Notes under the pieces: generated by a model
Seen by the model: only the letters and a program-made list of their open reading frames with translations
Told to the model about the DNA's origin: nothing
Databases searched by the model: none
Translations under genes and position numbers: made by a program
In this document: positions 1 through 7,143 of the stretch, one piece after another
Layout of the letters: every line of letters starts with the position of its first letter
Numbering within the stretch: position 1 is the stretch's first letter
NCBI GenBank assembly: GCA_044375105.1
Contig: JBILNK010000095.1
Coordinates: forward strand, 1 to 16,214
DNA from: JBIKLM01 sp044375105
GTDB taxonomy: Bacteria; Planctomycetota; UBA1135; GCA-002686595
DNA: 16,214 nucleotides
Direction of reading: 5' to 3'

Positions 1-378
1 TCTGGCAGGCACGAGCAGGCAGCGCTGCGGGCAGCCCCGCGGAGTGCGGATCCGGAGCGTGCTCCCAGGTCGAAGGCGGCTGGACTTTGATCGCGGTGCG
101 GGCGCGCGACCGGGGGCCGCCGCGAAGCCGTCGGAAGGGCCCCCGCGGCGAACCGAGCCCCGGGGTGCAGCGCGGGCCGGAGCTCGCGGCTCGGTTCCCT
201 GAGCTCGTTCCGAAGGGGCTGCGACCGGATCGGGCCCGCCTGCCGCGGTTGGCTGAGCGCCGACCGCGGCGCACCGGGCGCTGAGCGCGCGGCGCGGCCT
301 GGGCCCCCAGCACCTGTCCGACCGCAGCGCCGCGCCGACCGGGGCCCCGATGCCGCGCTGGCCCGCGGTGGCCGCGGA
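1..378. other. Non-coding left edge, no supported gene
   Basis: I see no gene with a convincing start, domain or codon pattern here. Two forward frames are open from the window edge, ending at about 88-90 and about 200. They could be the tail of a gene entering from the left, but their conceptual translations are Arg/Gly/Pro-rich and carry no motif. The only structure I would point to is the hairpin directly behind the yhaN stop codon, listed separately. Confidence 0.5.
363..377 (-). terminator. GC hairpin directly behind the yhaN stop
   Basis: A perfect 6-bp stem (CCGCGG, loop TGG, CCGCGG on the plus strand) lies one base beyond the yhaN stop codon at 379-381. It has no following T run, so it is not a classical intrinsic terminator. 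It could act as a transcript 3' end or an RNA-stabilising hairpin. Each arm is itself a palindrome, which is common by chance at this GC content. Confidence 0.3.
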
Positions 379-3300
379 TCAACGCTTGTGGCGATACCGA
401 CGGCCGCGGCCCTCGCCGCTGGCTTCGATCAGACCGCGGGTCTCGAGCTCGCGGATGGCTCCCAGCCAGTGCGCCTCGGCCACTCCGGAACGCTCCAGCA
501 GCTCCTGCTTGCCCAGGGGCTCGTCGCTGCCGCCGAGGGCCTCGAGCAGCCGCGTCGGCGCCAGCTTGCGGGCGGCCTCGCCGGAGGCCCGGGGCTCGCT
601 GTCGGAGCCCGCCACCGGCCCCTGGCGGCCCGCAAAGCGCGGCAGGTCGATCACCCGGGCTCCCGCGACCGTCGCGCGCAGCAGATCGCGCGTCTCCGGC
701 CGGCAGGTCAGCAGCAGGACCTGCTGCTCGGCGGCGATCTCCCCCAACAGGCGCGCCACCGCGGAGGCCCGCTCGGGGTCGAGATTGACCAGCACGTCGT
801 CGAGCACCAGCGGCAGGACCCCGCGGCCTTCGGTCAGGTCCATGACCAGCCCGAGGCGCAGCACCAGATAGAGCAGTTCGGCGGTGCCGGTCGAAAGCTC
901 CTCGGCCCGGCGCCGGCCGCCGGTCGCGTCCTCGACGATCAGGGGGCGGCCCAGGTCGTCCGGCTCGATCGCCCGGTAGGTCCCCTCGGTCGCCACCTCG
1001 AGCAACCGCCCCGCCCGGCGCAGGATCTTGGGCTGGTGCTCGTCGCGGAAGCGCTTCAGGGTGCGCGCCAGCAGCGCGCGCGCCAGCACCACCACGGCCA
1101 GCTCGCGGCGGGCGGCCTCGACCTGCGTCCGCACGATGCCGAGCTCGAGCTCGAGCTCGGGAACCGAGCGCGACTGGCCCAGGCGGGTGCGCTCGGCCTC
1201 GAGGCGCGCCCGCTCCCGGATGCAGCCTTCGGCCTCCGCCTCGGCGCCGCGCTGGCGCTCCACGGCCGCCTTCGACTCGAACTCCCAGCGGGCCTCGTCC
1301 GGAGCTTGCAGCGCCTGCAGCTCCTCCTCCGCGCCAGCCCACTCCCCAAGCGCCGCGTCGCGGGCCCTGCGCGCCGAGGCGACGCGCTCCTCCGCCCGGG
1401 CGCGGGCCTGGAACTCCCGGTCGAGGCGCTCCAGCTCGGCGACGCTCGCGGCGCCCAGCTCGGCCAGCAGGTCGGCCAGCTCGCGAGTCTTGGCCTCGTG
1501 CTCGTCGTGGGCCTCGGCGCGCTGCTTCCGCGCCTTCTCGAGCTCCTGGGCGGCGCTGGCGCGCCGGCCCTCGCGCTCGCGCTCCTCCGCCAGCGCCCTG
1601 GCCAGCGGGGCGACCCGCGCCTGTGCCGCGCGCAGATCCACGGGCGCTTCGAGGCCCGCCAGGTCGCACAGGCGCGCGAGCTCTTCGAACCAACGGGCAT
1701 CCGCCTCGGCGCCGCCCTGCCATTCGCCGTCGCTGCGCTCGAAATCCGCCAGCGCCTCGCGGGCGCGCCGCACGGCGTCGAGGCAGGTCTCCAGGGACAG
1801 CGGGCCCAGATCCTCGGGCAGCCCGGCGCGGACGAGCTGAGCGCGCCAGGCCTCCGCGGCGCCCGCCAAGCTCCGTCGGCGTTCCTGAATCAGGTCGCGC
1901 TTGACCCGCAGCTCGCGGGCCTGCCGCTCGAGCATCCGCAGATCGCCTTCGGCGTCTTGGCGGGTCTTTTCGTACCCCTCGGCCCGCTGGACCCGGCTCC
2001 AGGCAGCCTCCATTGCCCCCGGGCCCGTGCAGGCGAGGCGCTCCACCAAGCAGGCTTGCCAGCGCGCGTCGAAGGCCGAGAGGCCCTTGGCCTGCGCTTC
2101 GCGCTGCTGCTCGAGGCCCGCCAGATCGCGGCGCCGCTCGCCGAGGCGCCGCGCCGCCCGCAGCCAGTCTTCGCCTTGCTCGAGCGCCAGATCGGGCGGC
2201 GCGCCGAGGGCCTTCAAGTCCGCTCGCAGCCGCTCGGTCCGCTGCTCGAGACGCCCTTGCAGCTGCGACGCTGCCTCGAGCGCCTGCGCGGACTGTTGCA
2301 CGGCCCCCTGCGCGTCCTCGAGTGCGCGCTGGGCGGCGATCCGGCGTTGTTGCCGATCGCCGGCCTGCTGCCGCTGCTGGCGCAGGGCCCCGATCAACCG
2401 CCGGGCCTGGGTCTCGTCCGCGGGCGTCGGGAATCCGAGGCGTGCGGCCAGGGGCTCGGCGCGCCGCAGCCAGTCCGCCTGGGCCCCTTCCGCCTGGCCC
2501 CGGCTGGCCAGCAGCTCCTGCCGGCGCTTGGACAGGCGCCGACCTTCGAGCACCCCCGGCAGCAGCCCATCGAAGGCGGCCGGCTCGATCGTGGCCGGCC
2601 AGCCGGCCTGGGACAGACTCTGGCGCCAGGTGCCGCGCTCCAACTCGATCTTCGCCTTGGCCTCCGCGGCGCGTTGGCGCGCGCGGGCCAGGTCCGCGAG
2701 CAGCTCCGCGTCGCGCTTCTGCCGGCTCAGCTCGCGCCGCCGCTGCGCCAGAGCGGCGAGGTCCGCATCGGCCGGCAAACCCAGCCGCTGGAGCAACGCC
2801 TCGAGCCCGCGCTCCGCGCCGCCGTCCAGGCCGCCGTCCGCACCCGCGGCCGCCGCGGACGCGCGCGGGAACCACAGCAGGCTGGCCGCAGCCAGCAGCA
2901 GGCCCAGGGCCAGGACCCCGGCGCCGATCTCCGCGGCGCCCGCCTGGATCGCCAGCGCGCCCAGCACCAGCAGCAACACCGCGATGATCAGCAGCAGCCC
3001 GCGGCCCGGGCCCGCGGCGGGCGCCGCCCGCATGGCCCGCAGGGTGCGAGCTTGCAGGCGCGGCTCGGCCTCGTCGGCGGCCTCGAGCAGCTCGGCGAGC
3101 TGCCGCGCCGGGTCCGCTCCGGCGCCGGGCGCGGCGGCCGCGGCCTCGATCCCCGCTTGCCGGCAGCGTTCCTCCAGCTCGCTGAGGGCTGTGGCCGCGC
3201 GCTGGCGCTCGGATTCGGCGGCGAAAACGCCGCGCAGCGCGCTGCGCAGCCGCTCGAGGCGCCCGGCGTCGCTGTGCACCTCGGCGAGCAGCGCCTCGGT

Positions 3301-5022
3301 CCACGGCGCGCCCAGGGAATCGAGGCAAGCGCGCTGCTCGCGCTCGAGCTGTTCGAGCTCCCCGGTCAAACGCCGGCCCTCGCCAGCGGCCGTCAGGAAA
3401 CCGTCCGCCCCGTCGAACAGCTCCTGGGCCTGCCCGGGATCGAGCGGGTCCGGCGCGGCTTCGGCGGCGCAGGCCTGCCGGGCCGCTTCCAGGCGTTTCT
3501 CGGCCCGCGCTCGCTCGGACTCAGCCCGTCGCTGCTCGCTCTGCGCGTCAGCGAGCGCGCGCCCGTGCCCGCGCGCCTCGGCGGCCCAAGCGCCGTGCTT
3601 GGCTTCGTCGGCGCCGACCTTGTGGGCCGACGGTCCCAGTTCCAACTCCAGCGCTTCGATCTCGCGCCGCAGGGCCTCGATGCGCTGATCGAGCGCCCCC
3701 ACGACCCTGCGCCAGTTTTCGGCTTGGGGCGCCTCGCGGCGCAGGGCCAGGACTTCCTCGCGCAGCTCGAGGGCCAGGGCATCCTGCGGCAAGCCCTCCA
3801 GGGCTTTGCGAGCGCGCTCGAGCCGCTCCTCGAGGCCATTGGCTTCGGAGTCGAGCGATCCAAGGCTTCGCTCGGCCTGCTCGGCGTCGCGCGCGCGCTG
3901 GCCCGCGCGCCGCAGCTCGGCCAGCACGGTCTCGTCCAAGCGCAGCTTTCCCAGGGCCGCGGCGTCCGCCAAACCGGCCTCCAAGAGGGCCTGGCGCAGC
4001 CGCGCCTCGGCCTGCTCCCGGGACGTGCGGCGGCCCTCGGCCTGCTCCGGCGTGCGCGCGCCGGCCTCGCGCTGCAGGGCCTCGAGCTCGGCGGCCACGG
4101 AAAGCAGCGGCCCGGGCTGGGGCAGGCCATCGGACTCGCTCTGGCGCTCGCGCAGCCGCTGTTCGGCGTGCTGCAGAGCGGAGCCCGCGCTGCGGCGCTC
4201 GGATTCGAGCCGCTGGGCCGTTTCCAGGACGCCCGGACGCAGCTCGAGGCCAAGGGGCAGCGCACCCAGCTCCGCGAGGTGTCGCGCGAGCTCGCGCTGC
4301 GGGGCGAGCGCCTCGCGCCGGCGCTCGAGCCGCTGCGCTTTGCGGGCGGCCGCCAGGGCCTCCGCCCTGGCCCGCTCGAGCTGCCGTCCGCGCTCTTCCA
4401 ATTCGAAGTCCAAGCGCTCGAGGCCCTTGGCCTCCTCGCGGGCGTCTTGCAGCTCGGCGGCCAAGCGATCCTGCCGCTCCAGCAGGTCCTTGAGGCGGCT
4501 GCTCGCCCGCGGGCGCCAGAGCGACTCCTCGCGTTCGGCGAGGCGCTTGTCCGCGGCCGCCACGCTCTTGCCGGCGCCGACCAGCGAACCGGTGAACAGC
4601 CGGTCGCGCAGCGCCTCGTCCCCGAGCTTCTGGAAGCCGCCGAGGTCCGCCAGCGCGAAGCTGTACACCGCCCGGAACAGCCCGCGATGCACATTGCCGA
4701 GCGCGCGCATCACGGCCTCCTGGCCGACCTCTTCGGGTTGCCCGGACCAGCGCACGCGCGGCTCCTCGTCCCCCAGACGCTCGATGCTGAGCTCGCCGGC
4801 GGGCCCGCGCAGGCGCAGCCGGCCGCCGAGCCGGCCGCCCGCCAGGGCCTTGGGCTTGGCCCCGCGCTCCGGCCCGAACAGCACATGAACGCAGAAGTTC
4901 ATCAGGCTGCTCTTGCCCGCTTCGTTGGGGCCGTGCACGACGGTCAAGCCCGGGGAGAGGCCCTCGAGCGTGTAGCCCGCGAACTGGCCGAAGCCTTCGA
5001 TGGTCAGGCCCTCGAGCGCCAT
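379..5022 (-). CDS. yhaN: YhaN-like SMC/Rad50-type ATPase with membrane hairpin and C-terminal winged helix
   Basis: Predicted ATPase partner of the YhaO nuclease, resembling the SbcC/Rad50 part of an end-processing complex; 1547 residues. Seen: N-terminal FGQF segment, Walker A GPNEAGKS at 31-38, long Arg/Glu/Ala/Leu-rich coiled coils, and two adjacent hydrophobic segments at about 676-693 and 699-717. At the C-terminus are a signature-like ELSTGTAELL from 1375, Walker B PLVLDD at 1404-1409 and a D-loop NLD. The last 56 residues (1492-1547) look like a winged helix (ELLERSGV, then RELETRGLIE, then GRGRRYR). The start is set by ATG at 5022, one base after the yhaO stop, with GGGGGAGG six bases upstream. 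Oddities: it is far longer than Bacillus YhaN (under 1000 residues as I recall it), it carries the winged helix, and Arg1441 sits in TCRPET where ABC ATPases usually have the H-loop His. Family assignment is firm; DNA substrate and membrane topology are inference. Confidence 0.9.
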   Translation of the reverse strand: MALEGLTIEGFGQFAGYTLEGLSPGLTVVHGPNEAGKSSLMNFCVHVLFGPERGAKPKALAGGRLGGRLRLRGPAGELSIERLGDEEPRVRWSGQPEEVGQEAVMRALGNVHRGLFRAVYSFALADLGGFQKLGDEALRDRLFTGSLVGAGKSVAAADKRLAEREESLWRPRASSRLKDLLERQDRLAAELQDAREEAKGLERLDFELEERGRQLERARAEALAAARKAQRLERRREALAPQRELARHLAELGALPLGLELRPGVLETAQRLESERRSAGSALQHAEQRLRERQSESDGLPQPGPLLSVAAELEALQREAGARTPEQAEGRRTSREQAEARLRQALLEAGLADAAALGKLRLDETVLAELRRAGQRARDAEQAERSLGSLDSEANGLEERLERARKALEGLPQDALALELREEVLALRREAPQAENWRRVVGALDQRIEALRREIEALELELGPSAHKVGADEAKHGAWAAEARGHGRALADAQSEQRRAESERARAEKRLEAARQACAAEAAPDPLDPGQAQELFDGADGFLTAAGEGRRLTGELEQLEREQRACLDSLGAPWTEALLAEVHSDAGRLERLRSALRGVFAAESERQRAATALSELEERCRQAGIEAAAAAPGAGADPARQLAELLEAADEAEPRLQARTLRAMRAAPAAGPGRGLLLIIAVLLLVLGALAIQAGAAEIGAGVLALGLLLAAASLLWFPRASAAAAGADGGLDGGAERGLEALLQRLGLPADADLAALAQRRRELSRQKRDAELLADLARARQRAAEAKAKIELERGTWRQSLSQAGWPATIEPAAFDGLLPGVLEGRRLSKRRQELLASRGQAEGAQADWLRRAEPLAARLGFPTPADETQARRLIGALRQQRQQAGDRQQRRIAAQRALEDAQGAVQQSAQALEAASQLQGRLEQRTERLRADLKALGAPPDLALEQGEDWLRAARRLGERRRDLAGLEQQREAQAKGLSAFDARWQACLVERLACTGPGAMEAAWSRVQRAEGYEKTRQDAEGDLRMLERQARELRVKRDLIQERRRSLAGAAEAWRAQLVRAGLPEDLGPLSLETCLDAVRRAREALADFERSDGEWQGGAEADARWFEELARLCDLAGLEAPVDLRAAQARVAPLARALAEEREREGRRASAAQELEKARKQRAEAHDEHEAKTRELADLLAELGAASVAELERLDREFQARARAEERVASARRARDAALGEWAGAEEELQALQAPDEARWEFESKAAVERQRGAEAEAEGCIRERARLEAERTRLGQSRSVPELELELGIVRTQVEAARRELAVVVLARALLARTLKRFRDEHQPKILRRAGRLLEVATEGTYRAIEPDDLGRPLIVEDATGGRRRAEELSTGTAELLYLVLRLGLVMDLTEGRGVLPLVLDDVLVNLDPERASAVARLLGEIAAEQQVLLLTCRPETRDLLRATVAGARVIDLPRFAGRQGPVAGSDSEPRASGEAARKLAPTRLLEALGGSDEPLGKQELLERSGVAEAHWLGAIRELETRGLIEASGEGRGRRYRHKR

Positions 5023-5023
5023 C

Positions 5024-6256
5024 TCAGGCCTCCCCCTCGAGCAGCCCGAGGGCCAGGTCCGCGGCCTGTTCGGCCAGCTCGGCCAGCTCGGCCGCGGGGC
5101 GGCCGGCCAGCTCTTTGGTGCCGGCCTCGAAAAGCAGCAGCCCTTGCAGCGCGACCGGGTTTTGGTGCCAGCGCTCGAGCTCCCCCAGCAAGGCCCCGGC
5201 CAGATCGCCGCGCTCGCGCAGGGCGGCCCGATCGATCGGCGGGCGCACATCGAACTCGAATCCGTCCCAGTGCACGGGCAGCGCCCGGAGCCGATCGCGC
5301 AGGGCCCGCTCGAGCTCCGCGGGGTCGCGCTCCGAAAGCGAGCGATAGAGCTCGCCGCAGACGCCGGACACCCGGGCGCGGGCGACCAGTTTCTGGGCTC
5401 CGCCCAGGCGCACGCGCACCAACTCCACCAGGGCATCGACCAGCGTGTCGACGCCGTCCGCGTCGGTCACGGGCAGCTCGAAGGCCTCGAAGCGCACCGG
5501 CGCCAATTCCAGCAGCCGGGCGCGGACTTCGCGCCCCTCCACCTCCACCAGCAAGGCGCCCTTCGGCCCCTGCTCGGAGGGCTTGAAGCTGCGCCCTTGC
5601 AGATTGCCCGGATAGGCCACGAAGGGCGCCAGCGGGCGCAGGATCTGGCGCTTGTGGATGTGACCCAGCAGCCAAGCGTCGAAGGAGAGATCCACCAGAT
5701 CCTGCAAGCGGCACGGGCTGTAGGGCTCGTGCTCGCCGCTGCCGTCGACGCTGGCGTGCAGCACGGCGACGTGGAAGCCGGGCTCCCGCGGGACTTCGAA
5801 GCGGCTGTGCAGCCCGACCAGCACCCGGCGCTCGGGGAAGCTCGTGCCGCTGACCGTCACGGGCGTGCCATCGGCGGCCGTCAGCCGGTGCGTGGAGGCC
5901 CGATCGCCGGGAAAAATGACCACCTTGGCCGGCCATTCGCGCACCGCGTTCCAGCCGCGCTCGACCGGATCGTGGTTGCCGTGGGCGATGAAGGTCCAGA
6001 TGCCCGCTTGGTCCAGCCGGCGCGTGGCCTCGAGCAGGCGCAGCTGGGCGCGGATGCCGCGCTCGGCGCCGTCGTAGACGTCGCCCGCCAGGGCCACGAA
6101 CAGGACGCGCTCGTCGATGGCCCGATCGACCAGCGCATCGAGGGCGCTGAGGCTCGCGTCCAGCAAGGTCTCGCGCAGAGCGGGATCTTCGTGAGCGAGG
6201 CCTTCGAAGGGCGAATCGAGATGCAGATCCGCCGCGTGCAGGAAACGAAAATGCAT
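5024..6256 (-). CDS. yhaO: YhaO/SbcD-type calcineurin-like metallophosphoesterase (DNA repair exonuclease family)
   Basis: Two-metal phosphoesterase of the SbcD/Mre11 family (COG0420), expected to cut DNA ends together with the adjacent ATPase; 410 residues, a normal length for YhaO. All metal-ligand motifs are visible: D10 and H12 in ADLHLDS, GDVYD at 58-62, GNHD at 93-96 with the catalytic His95, H167 in VAVLH, and GHIH at 198-201. The rest, about residues 220-410, is the capping and ATPase-binding part, ending in an acidic Ala/Leu-rich helix. ATG at 6256 begins exactly at the conserved start (MHFRFLHAADLHLDS). No strong Shine-Dalgarno is seen before it. It is the first gene of the yhaO-yhaN pair, and its stop is one base from the next ATG, so the two are surely co-transcribed and probably translationally coupled. 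Assignment is firm; cellular role rests on family knowledge. Confidence 0.94.
   Translation of the reverse strand: MHFRFLHAADLHLDSPFEGLAHEDPALRETLLDASLSALDALVDRAIDERVLFVALAGDVYDGAERGIRAQLRLLEATRRLDQAGIWTFIAHGNHDPVERGWNAVREWPAKVVIFPGDRASTHRLTAADGTPVTVSGTSFPERRVLVGLHSRFEVPREPGFHVAVLHASVDGSGEHEPYSPCRLQDLVDLSFDAWLLGHIHKRQILRPLAPFVAYPGNLQGRSFKPSEQGPKGALLVEVEGREVRARLLELAPVRFEAFELPVTDADGVDTLVDALVELVRVRLGGAQKLVARARVSGVCGELYRSLSERDPAELERALRDRLRALPVHWDGFEFDVRPPIDRAALRERGDLAGALLGELERWHQNPVALQGLLLFEAGTKELAGRPAAELAELAEQAADLALGLLEGEA
5029..5036 (-). promoter_or_regulatory. Strong Shine-Dalgarno for yhaN
   Basis: GGGGGAGG on the minus strand, six bases before the ATG at 5022 and lying inside the last codons of yhaO. 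It decides the yhaN start, because the frame is open 138 codons further upstream and that extension would simply overlap yhaO. Confidence 0.75.
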
Positions 6257-6337
6257 GGCAAGCAGTCCGTCGGCGGTCGGGGAGCCGCTTGAACCGAAGC
6301 GACCCCCGCGGAGTCGAGCCCCGCCGCAAGGCCTTAA

Positions 6338-6366
6338 GCGATAACGAACGCCCGGACGAGGGTCAA
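6338..6366 (-). promoter_or_regulatory. Candidate sigma-70-type promoter for yhaO-yhaN
   Basis: Minus strand: TTGACC at 6366-6361, a 17-base spacer, then TATCGC at 6343-6338, in one of the few AT-richer patches of the region. The -35 matches the consensus at 5 of 6 positions; the -10 matches only the first three. It would give a leader of roughly 75 bases before the ATG at 6256. Position and spacing fit; the weak -10 keeps this tentative. Confidence 0.4.
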
Positions 6367-6486
6367 GGGCGCGCAGATGCGAAGCGGGGGACGACTGCGC
6401 CGGCGGCGAGCGGGCGGCGGGTCGGCCCGGGGCTTGCCTGGACGGAGCGCGGCGCGGCCAGCGAGGCCCGCGGACAGGTGGTCTTG

Positions 6487-6509
6487 CGGCTCGGGTGCAG
6501 CCCGAGCCG
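6487..6509. repeat. Perfect 9-bp-stem inverted repeat beside the operator-like pair
   Basis: CGGCTCGGG (6487-6495), loop TGCAG, CCCGAGCCG (6501-6509). On the plus strand it is followed at once by ATTTCTG, and it ends one base before the repeat pair at 6511. It could be a transcript end for something reading rightwards, or part of the same regulatory cluster. No rightward gene precedes it. Confidence 0.55.
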
Positions 6510-6510
6510 A

Positions 6511-6551
6511 TTTCTGAAGCGCTTCAGGAAATTTCAGCGGCGCTTCAGGAA
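6511..6551. promoter_or_regulatory. Tandem pair of operator-like sites, 21-bp period
   Basis: Two 20-bp sites (6511-6530 and 6532-6551) agree at 17 of 20 positions and repeat every 21 bp, about two helical turns. The first contains the perfect 14-bp palindrome CTGAAGCGCTTCAG (6514-6527). The second keeps only one good half, GCGCTTCAGGAA. A TGAA-CG-TTCA core centred on CG is the shape of LacI/GalR-family operators (family knowledge). The sites lie about 255 bp upstream of yhaO and about 145 bp upstream of its candidate promoter. No regulator gene is in the window, so the binding protein is unknown. Confidence 0.5.
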
Positions 6552-6931
6552 GTCGTCTGGGCGCCTGAATCGATGAAGGGCATGGCTCTGCTGCTGGCTC
6601 TGGACCGCCAGGGGAGCCTGTGCGCCCCGCCGCCGATCGCGGAGCCCCCCGTTTCCAGGATCTGGTGGTGCGGCGCTGCGGCGGCGCGATCGGCGACGGA
6701 GCTCCAGGGCCTCGGCGGGATCGCTGGATTCGCGCCTACGGGCTGCCCGGAAAGCCGCAGGCTCCGTCGCCCACGCGACCCCCGGAGGCCCCCTTCTTTC
6801 TCGGCCTGTCCAGCTGGAACTTGGGTTCCAAGGGGCGAGCGGGTGCGCAGCGGCGCTGCGCGCCAGGCGCCGGATGGACGTGGCCGGACGATGGCTGCTG
6901 GCCGTCGTTCGAGGAGCGCCTCACCAGCGGG

Positions 6932-7040
6932 CGCTGCGCTTCGAGCCGGCGCTGCTTCGGAGACAACGCTGTTTGAAGACAGCGCCGCTGGGAGCCAAGG
7001 CTGTTTGGAGCCGGCGCGGTTCGGAGCCGGCGCTGCGTGG
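6932..7040. repeat. Degenerate tandem repeat, unit about 15-19 bp
   Basis: About seven imperfect units built on CGCTGCTTCGGAGCCGG can be laid out. The sequence alternates CGCTG-type starts with GGAGCC or GAAGAC-type ends, and unit lengths vary from about 14 to 19 bp. The unit is not a multiple of three, so this is not a coding repeat, and no frame across it looks coding. Function unknown. Confidence 0.45.
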
Positions 7041-7115
7041 ATCGGGCGCAGCGGGCTCGCGCGAATCGGCCCGACGCGGCCTGGCCGAGAGCGGGCCAGA
7101 TCCGGCGAGGATCCA

Positions 7116-7129
7116 GCGCTGCGCAGCGC
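7116..7129 (-). terminator. Palindrome just downstream of truD
   Basis: GCGCTGCGCAGCGC is a perfect 14-bp palindrome that starts 14 bases beyond the truD stop codon at 7144-7146. As RNA it would form a short GC hairpin. There is no T run, so intrinsic termination is uncertain. Confidence 0.28.
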
Positions 7130-7143
7130 GGACTTGGGAGGCG

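Larger units (their letters stand above)
6257..7143. other. 887-bp non-coding region between truD and yhaO
   Basis: No frame here has a domain, a convincing start or G/C-ending codons. The region holds a candidate yhaO promoter (6338-6366), a 9-bp-stem hairpin (6487-6509), a tandem pair of operator-like sites (6511-6551), a degenerate tandem repeat (6932-7040) and a palindrome just after the truD stop (7116-7129). Short AT-richer patches at about 6330-6350 and 6510-6580 stand out from the surroundings and coincide with the regulatory-looking parts. Confidence 0.6.

Noticed and set aside
5023..5436. Longer N-terminus for yhaN (138 extra residues)
   Set aside because: It would lie wholly inside yhaO. 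A strong Shine-Dalgarno and the conserved MALEGLTIEGFGQF start fix the ATG at 5022.
388..5586. 1732-codon open frame on the plus strand across yhaN and part of yhaO
   Set aside because: It is antisense to two genes with intact catalytic motifs. Its translation is Gly/Leu/Gln/Arg-rich without domains; G/C-ending codons keep the opposite frame open.
379..6256. Defence system built on the yhaO-yhaN pair
   Set aside because: YhaO/YhaN is a widespread chromosomal pair, and no toxin, methylase, mobile-element or other defence gene lies nearby in the window.
6495..6620. Heptad-like peptide ISEALQEISAALQEV encoded across the operator pair
   Set aside because: The pattern is a by-product of the 21-bp DNA repeat. 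Codons are not G/C-ending, and the following sequence does not look like protein.
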